NCBI RefSeq assembly: GCF_002797755.1
Contig: NZ_PGFI01000011.1
Location: 248,001 to 312,000 of the forward strand
DNA from: Brevirhabdus pacifica
GTDB taxonomy: Bacteria > Pseudomonadota > Alphaproteobacteria > Rhodobacterales > Rhodobacteraceae
Length of the DNA: 64,000 bases
Reading direction: 5' to 3'
Positions 35,428 to 43,774 of this stretch are shown one piece after another (the stretch's first letter is position 1; each line of letters begins with the position of its first letter). Below the pieces are notes generated by a model. The model searched no databases and was not told the origin of the DNA. It saw nothing but the letters and a program-made list of their open reading frames with translations. The translations under genes and the position numbers were made by a program.

Positions 35428-36426
35428 ATGGGACTCGATACCGCGATTGCGAAGCCGCACGACGAACTTCGGTCACTGCTTGCCGGGGACCTGGACGCCG
35501 TCAACCACCTGATCCGCGAGCGCATGGCCTCGGAGCACGCGCCGCGCATCCCCGAGGTGACGGCCCATCTGGTCGAGGCGGGCGGCAAGCGGGTGCGCCC
35601 GATGCTGACCCTCGCGGCGGCGCGCATGTGCGGCTATGACGGGGCCCATCACGTCAAGCTTGCCGCGACGGTCGAGTTCATCCACACCGCGACGCTTCTG
35701 CATGACGACGTGGTCGACGAAAGCGGCCAGCGGCGCGGCCGGCCCTCGGCCAACCTGCTTTGGGACAACAAGTCCAGCGTGCTTGTGGGCGACTATCTTT
35801 TCGCGCGCTCCTTCCAGCTGATGATCGAGACGGGATCGATGCGGGTCCTCGACATCCTGGCCAACGCCAGCGCCACCATCGCCGAGGGCGAGGTGCTGCA
35901 ACTGACTGCGGCGCAGGACCTGGCCACTGACGAGGCGACCTATATCCAAATCGTGCGCGGCAAGACGGCGGCCCTTTTCGCGGCCGCGACCGAGGTCGGC
36001 GGCGTCATCGCCGGCGCCCCCGAGGACCAGGTCGCCGCCCTTCATGCCTATGGCGACGCGCTGGGCATCGCCTTCCAGATCGCCGACGATCTTCTGGATT
36101 ACGGCGGCACCGCCGCCATCGGCAAGAACATCGGCGACGATTTCCGCGAGCGGAAGATGACCCTGCCGGTGATCCACGCCGTCGCGGCGGCAGAAGGCGA
36201 AGAGGCCGCGTTCTGGAATCGCGTCATCGCCCGGGGCCGCCAGCAGGAGGGCGATCTGGAGCAGGCGATCGAGCTCTTCCGCCGTCACGGATCGCTGGAC
36301 GCCACCCGCGACAAGGCTCTGGGCTGGGCCAAGAAGGCCAAGGATGCGCTGGCGCCGCTGCCCGAGGGGCGCATCCGCGAGCTGATGCGCGACCTGGCCG
36401 ATTACGTCGTCGAGCGGATCAACTGA
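35428..36426 (+). CDS. Polyprenyl diphosphate synthase (probably for the ubiquinone side chain)
   Basis: 332 residues, trans-prenyltransferase. FARM: LLHDDVVDESGQRRG; SARM: FQIADDLLDYGG; both aspartate-rich metal sites are intact. GGKRVRPMLTLAAARM binds diphosphate. Size and sequence fit octaprenyl/decaprenyl synthases; since Rhodobacterales make ubiquinone-10, a decaprenyl product is likely but not provable from motifs. It would work with COQ9, encoded at 49.6 kb. ATG 35428 is the conserved start, although the frame is open further up. Confidence 0.93.
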   Translation: MGLDTAIAKPHDELRSLLAGDLDAVNHLIRERMASEHAPRIPEVTAHLVEAGGKRVRPMLTLAAARMCGYDGAHHVKLAATVEFIHTATLLHDDVVDESGQRRGRPSANLLWDNKSSVLVGDYLFARSFQLMIETGSMRVLDILANASATIAEGEVLQLTAAQDLATDEATYIQIVRGKTAALFAAATEVGGVIAGAPEDQVAALHAYGDALGIAFQIADDLLDYGGTAAIGKNIGDDFRERKMTLPVIHAVAAAEGEEAAFWNRVIARGRQQEGDLEQAIELFRRHGSLDATRDKALGWAKKAKDALAPLPEGRIRELMRDLADYVVERIN

Positions 36427-36496
36427 TCCATCCCCTTTTCCCGCGCCGCCCCCGCCGCGGGGTGCCGCGCCGCTGACCAACCGCCGGAGACCGCGC

Positions 36497-37468
36497 GTGC
36501 CCAGCAGCCTGACCGTCACCGCCGAAAGCTTCCGGCTGAGCGAGACCTTCACCATTTCCCGCGGCTCCCGCGACCGGGCCGAGGTGCTTTGCGTCCGTAT
36601 CGCCGCTGACGGCTTCGAAGGGCGGGGCGAATGTGTCCCCTATGCGCGCAACGGTGAAAGCCTTGCCTCGGTGACGGCGCAGATCGCCGCACTGGACCCG
36701 GTGCCTGACCGGCGCAGCCTGCAAGAGATGCTGTCGCCGGGTGCCGCGCGCAACGCGGTGGACTGTGCCCTTTGGGACCTGGAGGCCAAGCGCACGGGCC
36801 GACGCGCCTGGGAGCTGGCGGGGCTGGAGGCGCCGGGGCCGGTCCAGACCGCCTTCACCCTGTCGCTGGCCGCCCCCGACGCGATGGAGGCCGCCGCCCG
36901 TCGCCATGCCCATCGCCCGCTGCTGAAGGTCAAACTGGGCACGCCCGACGACATGCCGCGCCTTGAGGCCGTGCGCCGGGGTGCCCCCCGCGCGCGCATC
37001 ATCGTCGATGCCAACGAAGGCTGGAGCGCCGGGATCTACGCCGATCTTGCCCCGCACCTGGCGCGGCTGGGCGTGGCGCTGGTCGAACAGCCCCTGCCTG
37101 CGGGCCAGGACGCCGAGCTGGACGGGCTGGCCCGCCCGGTGCCGCTTTGTGCCGACGAATCCTGCCACACCCGGGCCGGCCTGGCCGAACTGTCGGGCCG
37201 CTATGACATGGTCAACATCAAGCTGGACAAGACCGGCGGCCTGACCGAGGCGCTGGCCCTGCGCGTCGAGGCACGGGCGGCGGGCTTTGGCATCATGGTC
37301 GGCTGCATGGTCGGCACCTCGCTTGCCATGGCGCCCGCGACCCTGCTTGCGCAGGGGGCCGAGCTGACGGACCTTGACGGGCCGCTTCTGCTGGCCGAAG
37401 ACCGCAACCGACCACTTCATTACGATCAGGCCGGAGTGCACCCGCCCGAGGCGGAGCTCTGGGGATGA
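36497..37468 (+). CDS. Enolase-superfamily dipeptide epimerase / DgcA-like racemase
   Basis: 323 residues, GTG start. MLE-type barrel: the acid-base lysines sit in LLKVKLG and NIKLDKTGG, and the metal ligands in IIVDANEGW, LVEQPLP and CADESCHT. GCMVGTSLAMAPA closes the barrel. This pattern belongs to L-Ala-D/L-Glu epimerases and the related DgcA (N-acetyl-D-glutamate racemase) group; the substrate cannot be separated by eye. It lies 13 bp before a D-amino-acid aminotransferase gene, which supports a role in D-glutamate or cell-wall peptide metabolism. Confidence 0.88.
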   Translation: MPSSLTVTAESFRLSETFTISRGSRDRAEVLCVRIAADGFEGRGECVPYARNGESLASVTAQIAALDPVPDRRSLQEMLSPGAARNAVDCALWDLEAKRTGRRAWELAGLEAPGPVQTAFTLSLAAPDAMEAAARRHAHRPLLKVKLGTPDDMPRLEAVRRGAPRARIIVDANEGWSAGIYADLAPHLARLGVALVEQPLPAGQDAELDGLARPVPLCADESCHTRAGLAELSGRYDMVNIKLDKTGGLTEALALRVEARAAGFGIMVGCMVGTSLAMAPATLLAQGAELTDLDGPLLLAEDRNRPLHYDQAGVHPPEAELWG

Positions 37469-37481
37469 GAAAGGAAGCTCA

Positions 37482-38333
37482 ATGAGCCGCATCGTCTATG
37501 TGAACGGAGACTACCTTCCCGAGGAAGAGGCCAAGATCTCGATCTTCGACCGTGGCTTCCTGATGGCCGACGGGGTCTACGAGGTCACCAGCGTGCTGGA
37601 CGGCAAGCTGCTGGAGTTCGAGGGCCACCTGAACCGGCTGAAACGCTCCCTGTCCGAGCTGGACATGGCCCAGCCGCCGCAGTTCGATGACCTACTCGAG
37701 ATCCACCGCAAGCTGGTCGCCGACAACGACGTGACCGAAGGCGGCGTCTACCTTCAGATCACGCGCGGCGCGGCTGATCGCGATTTCGCCTATCCCAAGG
37801 ACGCGACGCCGACGATGGTGCTGTTCACCCAGTCCAAGGTGGTCGAACACGCCCCCGCCGCCCAGACCGGGATCAAGGTCATCTCGATCGAGGATATCCG
37901 CTGGGGCCGTCGCGACATCAAGACGGTGCAGCTTCTCTACCCGTCGATGGGCAAGATGATGGCCAAGGCCGCCGGCAAGGATGACGCCTGGATGGTCGAG
38001 GATGGCGAGGTGACCGAGGGCACATCGAACAACGCCTATATCGTGAAGGGCAACACGATCATCACCCGGGCGCTTTCCAACGACATCCTGCACGGCATCA
38101 CCCGTGCCAGTGTCCTGCGTTACGCCCGCGAAGCCCAGATGAGGGTCGAAGAGCGCAGCTTCACCATCGAAGAGGCCCAAGCCGCAGACGAGGCCTTCAT
38201 CACCTCGGCCTCGACCTTCGTGATGCCGGTGGTCGAGATCGACGGCGAGGCGATCGGCGAAGGCGCCCCCGGCGCCCACGCCAAGCGCCTGCGCGAAATC
38301 TACATCGAGGAAAGCCGCAAGCGCGCGGTCTGA
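37482..38333 (+). CDS. dat: D-amino-acid aminotransferase (class IV)
   Basis: 283 residues, fold-type IV PLP enzyme. MSRIVYVNGDYLPEEEAKIS, FDRGFLMADGVYEV and EVTEGTSNNAYIV are class IV signatures; the PLP lysine lies in LLYPSMGKMMAKAAG. It moves amino groups between D-amino acids and 2-oxo acids, typically D-alanine and D-glutamate. AAGGAAGCTC precedes the ATG. It is the second gene of a pair with the epimerase and is followed by a strong terminator. Confidence 0.9.
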   Translation: MSRIVYVNGDYLPEEEAKISIFDRGFLMADGVYEVTSVLDGKLLEFEGHLNRLKRSLSELDMAQPPQFDDLLEIHRKLVADNDVTEGGVYLQITRGAADRDFAYPKDATPTMVLFTQSKVVEHAPAAQTGIKVISIEDIRWGRRDIKTVQLLYPSMGKMMAKAAGKDDAWMVEDGEVTEGTSNNAYIVKGNTIITRALSNDILHGITRASVLRYAREAQMRVEERSFTIEEAQAADEAFITSASTFVMPVVEIDGEAIGEGAPGAHAKRLREIYIEESRKRAV

Positions 38334-38363
38334 CCGCCCCGGGGCGCCGGCACCCTCCAATCG

Positions 38364-38398
38364 AAACCCCGCCGGTGGCAGCCACCGGCGGGGTTTTT
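38364..38398 (+). terminator. Rho-independent terminator after dat
   Basis: Perfect 16-bp arms (AAACCCCGCCGGTGGC and its complement) around a single base, followed by a run of T. It lies 31 bp after the stop codon. The gene beyond is on the opposite strand and the A-tract also permits termination there. Confidence 0.9.
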
Positions 38399-38439
38399 CA
38401 TGTCCGGGGCAGGGCGCACTTGCCCTGCACGCAGGGCGA

Positions 38440-38736
38440 TCAGTCGTGGGGTGCGGACTTGCTGAAGGCGTCGGCCTGCTCGGCCGTGGCCTCGGTCTGG
38501 TATTTGTCGCGCCACTCGGAATAGGGCATGCCGTAGACGATCTCGCGGCTCTGGTCCTTGTCCATATCCATCCCCCGTTCGGCCGCCGCCTCCTGATACC
38601 AGCGCGACAGGCAGTTGCGACAGAAACCGGCCAGGTTCATCATGTCGATGTTCTGCACGTCGGTGCGTTCGGCCAGATGGTCGCGCAGCCGGCGGAACGC
38701 GGCGGCCTCAAGTTCGGTGCGGGTCTTGTCGTCCAT
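38440..38736 (-). CDS. DUF1244 family protein
   Basis: 98 residues. It contains the family core: FRRLRDHLAERTDVQNIDMM, NLAGFCRNCLSRWYQEAA and YGMPYSEWRDKYQTEAT. CRNC is a conserved cysteine pair. The function of DUF1244 proteins is unknown; they are widespread in Proteobacteria and almost always alone or next to N-formylglutamate amidohydrolase, as here. The gap to that gene is 30 bp on the same strand, so cotranscription is likely. Confidence 0.92.
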   Translation of the reverse strand: MDDKTRTELEAAAFRRLRDHLAERTDVQNIDMMNLAGFCRNCLSRWYQEAAAERGMDMDKDQSREIVYGMPYSEWRDKYQTEATAEQADAFSKSAPHD

Positions 38737-38766
38737 GGGTCGTATCCTTTCACGGATGGGAAAATG

Positions 38767-39501
38767 TCATAGCTTGGCGGCGGCCTCTTGCAGGACCGGC
38801 GCCAGGATGCCGGCCCAGTAGGCCTGTTCTTCGTCGGTGCGGATCAGGTCGTGGCGCACCTCGATCAGCAGATTGGGCCGACCTGTCGACAGGGCGTGCC
38901 GATCCACCGAGTCGCCCGGCAGATGGCCTGAATAGGGCTGGTTGTCCCCGATACAGAGGTTGGGATCCTGCGACAGCCGTTCGATCACGGGGTCCGACAG
39001 GCGGGTGTCGCCCGAATGCAGAAAGCCCACGTGCCAGGGCCGGGGGGCGCGGCCCACCAGCTTGGGCCCGAAACTGTGCACGGCGATATAGGGCGTCTCG
39101 GGCGCACGCGCCGCCAGCCGCGCCACCGCGTCGTGGTAGGGCCGATGGTAGTGTTCGCGCCGGCGCTCGGTTTCGGCCGCGTCGATGTTGCGGTTCTGCG
39201 GGATGATCGTGCCGTCATAGAGCTGCATGATCTGGGTCGGGTCCTCGTCGCCGCGGTTGGGGTCGATCACCAGCCGCGAGAAGGTCGACAGAACCGCCGG
39301 GCAATCCAGCATCCGCGCCAGATGACGGGTGACACCGGCGGCGCCGACGTCATAGGCGATGTGGCGCTCCATGTCCTCGTCCGACAGGCCCAGGTCACCG
39401 CCGCCGATTTCCTCGGGGACGCGGTTCGTGGCGTGATCGCAGGTCAGAAGCCACGGGCCGGGGCGGTCCTCGTTGATGATCTCGAAGGCGGGTTGAGGCA
39501 T
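38767..39501 (-). CDS. N-formylglutamate amidohydrolase family protein
   Basis: 244 residues. LLTCDHATNRVPEE near the N-terminus is the family metal-binding block, followed by STFSRLVIDPNRGDEDPTQ, EHYHRPYHDAV and IAVHSFGP. HutG-type members release glutamate from N-formylglutamate in histidine degradation, but no hut genes are nearby and the family includes members of unknown substrate. ATG 39499-39501 has AGGAG seven bases upstream and is preferred over the GTG at 39507, which lies too close to it. Confidence 0.9.
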   Translation of the reverse strand: MPQPAFEIINEDRPGPWLLTCDHATNRVPEEIGGGDLGLSDEDMERHIAYDVGAAGVTRHLARMLDCPAVLSTFSRLVIDPNRGDEDPTQIMQLYDGTIIPQNRNIDAAETERRREHYHRPYHDAVARLAARAPETPYIAVHSFGPKLVGRAPRPWHVGFLHSGDTRLSDPVIERLSQDPNLCIGDNQPYSGHLPGDSVDRHALSTGRPNLLIEVRHDLIRTDEEQAYWAGILAPVLQEAAAKL

Positions 39502-39636
39502 CGTCACACTCCTGTTTCCTTGTGCTGCTGTTTATTCAACGCGCGGCAAAAGCACCAGTTGCCCGCCTATCGGAATTCGGCCATATCTTTCCCCGGCCCA
39601 CGAAAACAGAAGCATTAATGAAAGGATGGCGACGTT

Positions 39637-41082
39637 ATGAGACGCCTTCGCAAAGTCAAGATTGTGGCCACGTTGGGCCCCGCTTCGAGCACCTACGAGA
39701 CAATCCGCGCCCTTTACGATGCAGGCGCCGACGTGTTCCGCCTGAACATGAGCCACGGCACCCAGGAAGAGCAGCGCGCCCGCCACACCATCATCCGCCA
39801 GGTCGAAAAAGACGTCGAGCGTCCGATCGCCATCCTCGCCGACCTCCAGGGTCCCAAGCTGCGCGTGGGCACTTTCGCCAACGGCGCCGAGGAACTGACC
39901 GAGGGCCAGGCCTTCCGCCTGGATCTGACCGACGCCCCCGGCGACGCCACCCGCGTCACCCTTCCGCATCCCGAGATCTTCGCCGCCCTCGAACCCGGTG
40001 CCAGCCTGCTGGTCAACGACGGCAAGATCCGCCTGAAAGTCGAATCCTGCGGTGCTGACTATGCCGACTGCATCGTCCGCGTCGGCGGCACCATCTCGGA
40101 CCGCAAGGGCGTCAACGTTCCCGACGTCGTGCTGCCGCTTGCGGCCCTGTCGGACAAGGACCGCGAGGATCTGGAGTTTGCCTGTGAACTGGGCGTCGAC
40201 TGGCTGGCGCTGTCCTTCGTGCAGCGCGCCGCCGATGTCGAGGAAGGCCGCGAGCTGGTCCGTGGTCGCGCCGCGATCATGTCCAAGATCGAAAAGCCGG
40301 CCGCGATCCAGGCCTTTGACGAGATCCTCGAAGCCTCCGACGGCATCATGGTCGCCCGTGGCGATCTGGGCGTCGAGCTGCCGATCCAGAATGTCCCCCC
40401 GATCCAGAAGCGCATGATCCGCAAGTGTCGCGCCAAGGCCAAGCCGGTGATCGTGGCGACCCAGATGCTGGAAAGCATGATCGAAAGCCCGCTGCCCACC
40501 CGCGCCGAGGTCTCGGACGTGGCGACCGCGATCTACGAAGGGGCCGACGCCGTCATGTTGAGCGCCGAGTCGGCCGCCGGCTCTTACCCGGTCGAGGCCG
40601 TGCGCACGATGGACGACGTCGCCCGCGAGGTCGAGGCAGACCCCAACTACCGCCAGATCATCGCCGCCGCCCGCACGGGCGAGAAGGCCTCGGTCGCCGA
40701 TGCCATCGTCACCGCCGCCCGCGAGATCGCCGAGACGACCGACATCAAGGCCATCTGCTGTTTCACCCATTCGGGCACGACCGCCAGTCTGGTGGCGCGC
40801 GAACGTCCCTTCGTGTCGCTCCTGGCGCTGACCCCGCTGATCGGCACCGCGCGCAAGCTGGTCCTGTCCTGGGGCCTGCACTGTGTGGTGACCGACGAGG
40901 TGGACCGCTTCAAGATGGCCGTGGTCAGCGCCGCCCGCGCCGCCCGCGCCGACGGCTTCGCCACCACCGAGGACCAGATCGTCGTGACCGCCGGTGTGCC
41001 GTTCAACGTGCCCGGCACCACCAACATCCTGCGCGTCGCCCCCTGCGACGAGCGTCTGATCTTCAAGAGCGACCCCGAGTAA
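39637..41082 (+). CDS. pyk: Pyruvate kinase
   Basis: 481 residues. It converts phosphoenolpyruvate and ADP to pyruvate and [40 protein letters not shown] with the catalytic lysine, and [16 protein letters not shown] are family blocks. The C-terminal allosteric domain is present ([20 protein letters not shown]). Length is that of full bacterial enzymes. It stands alone on the + strand before rpmI-rplT. Confidence 0.97.
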   Translation: MRRLRKVKIVATLGPASSTYETIRALYDAGADVFRLNMSHGTQEEQRARHTIIRQVEKDVERPIAILADLQGPKLRVGTFANGAEELTEGQAFRLDLTDAPGDATRVTLPHPEIFAALEPGASLLVNDGKIRLKVESCGADYADCIVRVGGTISDRKGVNVPDVVLPLAALSDKDREDLEFACELGVDWLALSFVQRAADVEEGRELVRGRAAIMSKIEKPAAIQAFDEILEASDGIMVARGDLGVELPIQNVPPIQKRMIRKCRAKAKPVIVATQMLESMIESPLPTRAEVSDVATAIYEGADAVMLSAESAAGSYPVEAVRTMDDVAREVEADPNYRQIIAAARTGEKASVADAIVTAAREIAETTDIKAICCFTHSGTTASLVARERPFVSLLALTPLIGTARKLVLSWGLHCVVTDEVDRFKMAVVSAARAARADGFATTEDQIVVTAGVPFNVPGTTNILRVAPCDERLIFKSDPE

Positions 41083-41228
41083 GGGGCCGCCTGGCGGATC
41101 CATCGCAACCCCGGCTTTGCCCCTTGTCAGTCTGGGCAAAGCCGCTTATACGGCCCCTTCAATCGCGCGACCGGCCCGTAGTGGCATGCCGAGTCGCGTG
41201 CGCACCGCCCGACCAAGAGGAGACGGAA

Positions 41229-41429
41229 ATGCCCAAGATGAAGACCAAGTCGAGCGCCAAGAAGCGCTTCAAGATGACGGCCTCGGGCCGCGTCAAGGCA
41301 GGCCAGGCCGGCAAACGGCACGGCATGATCAAGCGGACGAACAAGTTCCTGCGGGACGCACGCGGCACCACGCTGCTGAGCAAGCCCGACGAGAACATCG
41401 TCAAAAAATACATGCCTTACGCGCGCTGA
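41229..41429 (+). CDS. rpmI: 50S ribosomal protein L35
   Basis: 66 residues, starting [20 protein letters not shown] and containing [19 protein letters not shown] and VKKYMPYAR, the standard L35 sequence. AGGAGACGGAA precedes the ATG. It is 19 bp before rplT, forming the usual pair. infC, which often precedes them, is not adjacent here; pyk is. Confidence 0.97.
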   Translation: MPKMKTKSSAKKRFKMTASGRVKAGQAGKRHGMIKRTNKFLRDARGTTLLSKPDENIVKKYMPYAR

Positions 41430-41447
41430 TCCCGAGGAGCTTAGAAC

Positions 41448-41810
41448 ATGTCCCGAGTCAAAGGTGGCACGACCACTCACGCCCGTCACAAGAAGGTCAT
41501 CAAGGCAGCCAAAGGTTACTATGGCCGTCGCAAGAACGCCTTCCGCACCGCAACCCAGGCCGTCGACAAGGCGAACCAGTACGCGACACGCGATCGCAAG
41601 GCCCGCAAGCGCAATTTCCGCGCCCTGTGGATCCAGCGAATCAACGCCGCCGTCCGTCTGCATGACGACAGCCTGACCTACTCGCGCTTCATCAACGGTC
41701 TCGGCCTCGCCGGTATCGAAGTTGACCGCAAGGTTCTGGCCGACCTGGCCGTGCACGAGCCCGAAGCATTCGGCGCCATCGTCGACCAGGCGAAAGCCGC
41801 GCTGAACTGA
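41448..41810 (+). CDS. rplT: 50S ribosomal protein L20
   Basis: 120 residues, starting [20 protein letters not shown] and containing [20 protein letters not shown] and [21 protein letters not shown]20 is an early assembly protein of the large subunit and represses its own operon in some bacteria by binding leader RNA. GAGGAGCTTAGAAC precedes the ATG. A terminator follows. Confidence 0.97.
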   Translation: MSRVKGGTTTHARHKKVIKAAKGYYGRRKNAFRTATQAVDKANQYATRDRKARKRNFRALWIQRINAAVRLHDDSLTYSRFINGLGLAGIEVDRKVLADLAVHEPEAFGAIVDQAKAALN

Positions 41811-41843
41811 TCTGGCAGGGTGCCTCGCACCCGCAGATATCGC

Positions 41844-41878
41844 AAAGGCCTCCGAACCTCCGGGTCCGGGGGCCTTTT
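41844..41878 (+). terminator. Rho-independent terminator after rplT
   Basis: AAAGGCCTCCG pairs with CGGGGGCCTTT (one wobble) across an 11-nt loop, ending in TTTT. It lies 34 bp after the rplT stop codon. Confidence 0.75.
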
Positions 41879-41971
41879 GCGTTCCGGGCTGCGGCGCCGC
41901 CGCGCCCGCCCTGCGGCTTGCATTCCGGCCGCGTTCTCAGTAGCTGAACCCAAGCAGAACGAGGGCCCGAC

Positions 41972-43045
41972 ATGGATGAACTGAGGCAGAAATACCTTGC
42001 CGCGACCGCCGATGCCGCCGATGAGGCAGCACTTGAGGCGATCCGCGTCCAGGCGCTGGGCAAGAAGGGCGAGATCAGCCTGAAGATGCGCGAGCTGGGC
42101 AAGATGACCCCGGAAGAGCGCACGACCGCCGGCCCCGCCCTCAACGCCCTCAAGGACGAGATCAACTCGGCCCTGGCCGCCAAGCGCGCCGCCCTGGGCG
42201 ATGCCGCGCTTGAGGCCCGTCTGCGCGACGAGTGGCTGGACGTGACCCTGCCCGGGCGCCCGCGCCGCACAGGCACGATCCACCCGATCAGCCAGGTCAC
42301 CGAAGAGGTTACCGCGATCTTCGCCGACATGGGCTTCTCGGTCGCCGAGGGTCCCCAGATCGAAAGCGACTGGTTCAATTTCGACGCGCTGAACATCCCC
42401 GGCCACCACCCGGCCCGCGCCGAGATGGATACGTTCTACATGGCCCGCGCCGAAGGGGACGATCGTCCGCCCCACGTCCTGCGCACCCACACCAGCCCGG
42501 TCCAGATCCGCACGATGCAGGAGCGTGGCGCGCCCCTGCGGATCATCGCGCCCGGCCGCGTCTATCGCTGCGACTACGACCAGACCCACACGCCGATGTT
42601 CCACCAGGTCGAGGGGCTTGCCCTGGACAAGGATCTGTCGATGGCGAACCTGAAATGGGTGCTGGAGGAGTTCGTCCGCGCCTTCTTCGAAGTTGACGAG
42701 GTCGAGCTTCGGTTCCGCGCCAGCCATTTCCCGTTCACCGAACCCTCTGCCGAGGTCGACATCCGCTGTTCCTGGGAGGGTGGTCAGCTTCGCGTAGGCG
42801 AGGGTGACGACTGGCTTGAGATCCTGGGCAGCGGCATGGTCCACCCCAAGGTCCTGGCCGCCGGCGGCATCGACGCCGACACCTGGCAGGGCTTTGCGTT
42901 CGGCATGGGGATCGACCGGCTGGCAATGCTGAAATACGGCATCCCCGACCTGCGGGCCTTTTTCGACAGCGATCTGCGCTGGCTACGCCACTATGGCTTT
43001 GCCTCGCTGGACCAGCCGACCCTGCGCGGCGGCCTCAGCCGCTGA
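41972..43045 (+). CDS. pheS: Phenylalanine-tRNA ligase alpha subunit
   Basis: 357 residues, class II aminoacyl-tRNA synthetase. It carries the catalytic site of the (alpha-beta)2 enzyme. The N-terminal coiled coil covers about 1-85. Motif 2 is [23 protein letters not shown] and motif 3 is [37 protein letters not shown] is also typical. pheT follows, but after an unusual 729-bp gap with a terminator. Confidence 0.97.
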   Translation: MDELRQKYLAATADAADEAALEAIRVQALGKKGEISLKMRELGKMTPEERTTAGPALNALKDEINSALAAKRAALGDAALEARLRDEWLDVTLPGRPRRTGTIHPISQVTEEVTAIFADMGFSVAEGPQIESDWFNFDALNIPGHHPARAEMDTFYMARAEGDDRPPHVLRTHTSPVQIRTMQERGAPLRIIAPGRVYRCDYDQTHTPMFHQVEGLALDKDLSMANLKWVLEEFVRAFFEVDEVELRFRASHFPFTEPSAEVDIRCSWEGGQLRVGEGDDWLEILGSGMVHPKVLAAGGIDADTWQGFAFGMGIDRLAMLKYGIPDLRAFFDSDLRWLRHYGFASLDQPTLRGGLSR

Positions 43046-43097
43046 TACGCGGGGCGCCCGGCATTTCGGGCGCAGGTGAGGATGCTCTCCAGAACAT

Positions 43098-43133
43098 GAA
43101 AGGGCGCCCCCGGTATGTCGGCGGCGCCCTTTC
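43098..43133 (+). terminator. Hairpin after pheS, probable terminator
   Basis: The exact 11-bp arms GAAAGGGCGCC and GGCGCCCTTTC enclose a 14-nt loop. The T-run after it is short and interrupted. It lies 50 bp after the pheS stop. Confidence 0.55.
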
Positions 43134-43206
43134 CGTTTCCCTCTGGAGGGGAAAGTCGTCGTGCCGGGCGAACCGGCACGGGTTATCTCGTCGGGGCCTG
43201 CCCTTG

Positions 43207-43407
43207 TCAGAGCACCAGGTCCAGGATCCTTGCCGGCGACACGGCACAGATCACGCGGTCAACCTCGGACCAGGGCGTGACGCTCTGGCAGAAAGCGCCG
43301 TTCGCCCCGTTGGCATTCGAAGACAACCCGATGCCCACGGCCACGGCAAGGAAGAACAGCACGATCCGCGACAGGGACGCGGCATATGCAAGGAAAGACG
43401 GCAACAT
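43207..43407 (-). CDS. Possible small secreted or membrane protein
   Basis: 66 residues, MLPSFLAYAASLSRIVLFFL then AVAVGIGLSS, a basic-poor hydrophobic N-terminus that could be a signal peptide or a single helix. NANGANGAFCQSVTPWSEVD and RVICAVSPARILDLVL follow, with two cysteines. No ribosome site of note is seen. It is not a family I recognise; its location in the pheS-pheT gap and its composition make it plausible, not proven. Confidence 0.45.
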   Translation of the reverse strand: MLPSFLAYAASLSRIVLFFLAVAVGIGLSSNANGANGAFCQSVTPWSEVDRVICAVSPARILDLVL

Positions 43408-43475
43408 TTCAGGCCCCTTCGTCCTGGTCGATCAAGCGCCCCCACGCTGATCCCACCATATTGGCGGCGAATTCG

Positions 43476-43507
43476 GGCGAAAATGTGGCATGTGGCGAAA
43501 ATGTGGC
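43476..43507. repeat. 14-bp direct repeat upstream of pheT
   Basis: GGCGAAAATGTGGC occurs at 43476-43489 and again at 43494-43507, 18 bp start to start, about 270 bp before pheT. Confidence 0.85.
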
Positions 43508-43774
43508 GCAACAATGGGGCAAAGAGGGCAGTATTGCGGACCGCGCCCGTGCCAATCAGGGGCGCGGCGGCCAAGGGACCGGGCCTTGCGCCGTCGGACC
43601 GCGATCACGCGCCCCCTTTTCGCCGCCTTTGTCGGTCCTGCGATTCGCCCACTGCCCCCAGGCCCGCCCCAATTCCTTCGCCAAGGATCGCGAGCGCCGG
43701 GCGGCCCCTTCCGCCCCCCGGCGCTTTGGGCTAAAGACGGCCCTGATGCGCGATACGGCAAAGGACCTGCACCC

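Larger units (their letters stand above)
43046..43774. other. 729-bp gap between pheS and pheT
   Basis: The gap contains a terminator-like hairpin near the pheS end (43098-43133), a candidate small ORF on the minus strand (43207-43407), and a direct repeat GGCGAAAATGTGGC at 43476-43489 and 43494-43507 with an 18-bp period. The last 250 bp before pheT is GC-rich with no recognised protein. In most bacteria pheS and pheT are adjacent and cotranscribed, so pheT here probably has its own promoter. Confidence 0.6.

Noticed and set aside
43490-43774. N-terminal extension of pheT by 95 codons
   Set aside because: The extension is Arg/Pro-rich and contains the direct repeat; PheT sequence begins at MKFTVSWLGD, 43775.
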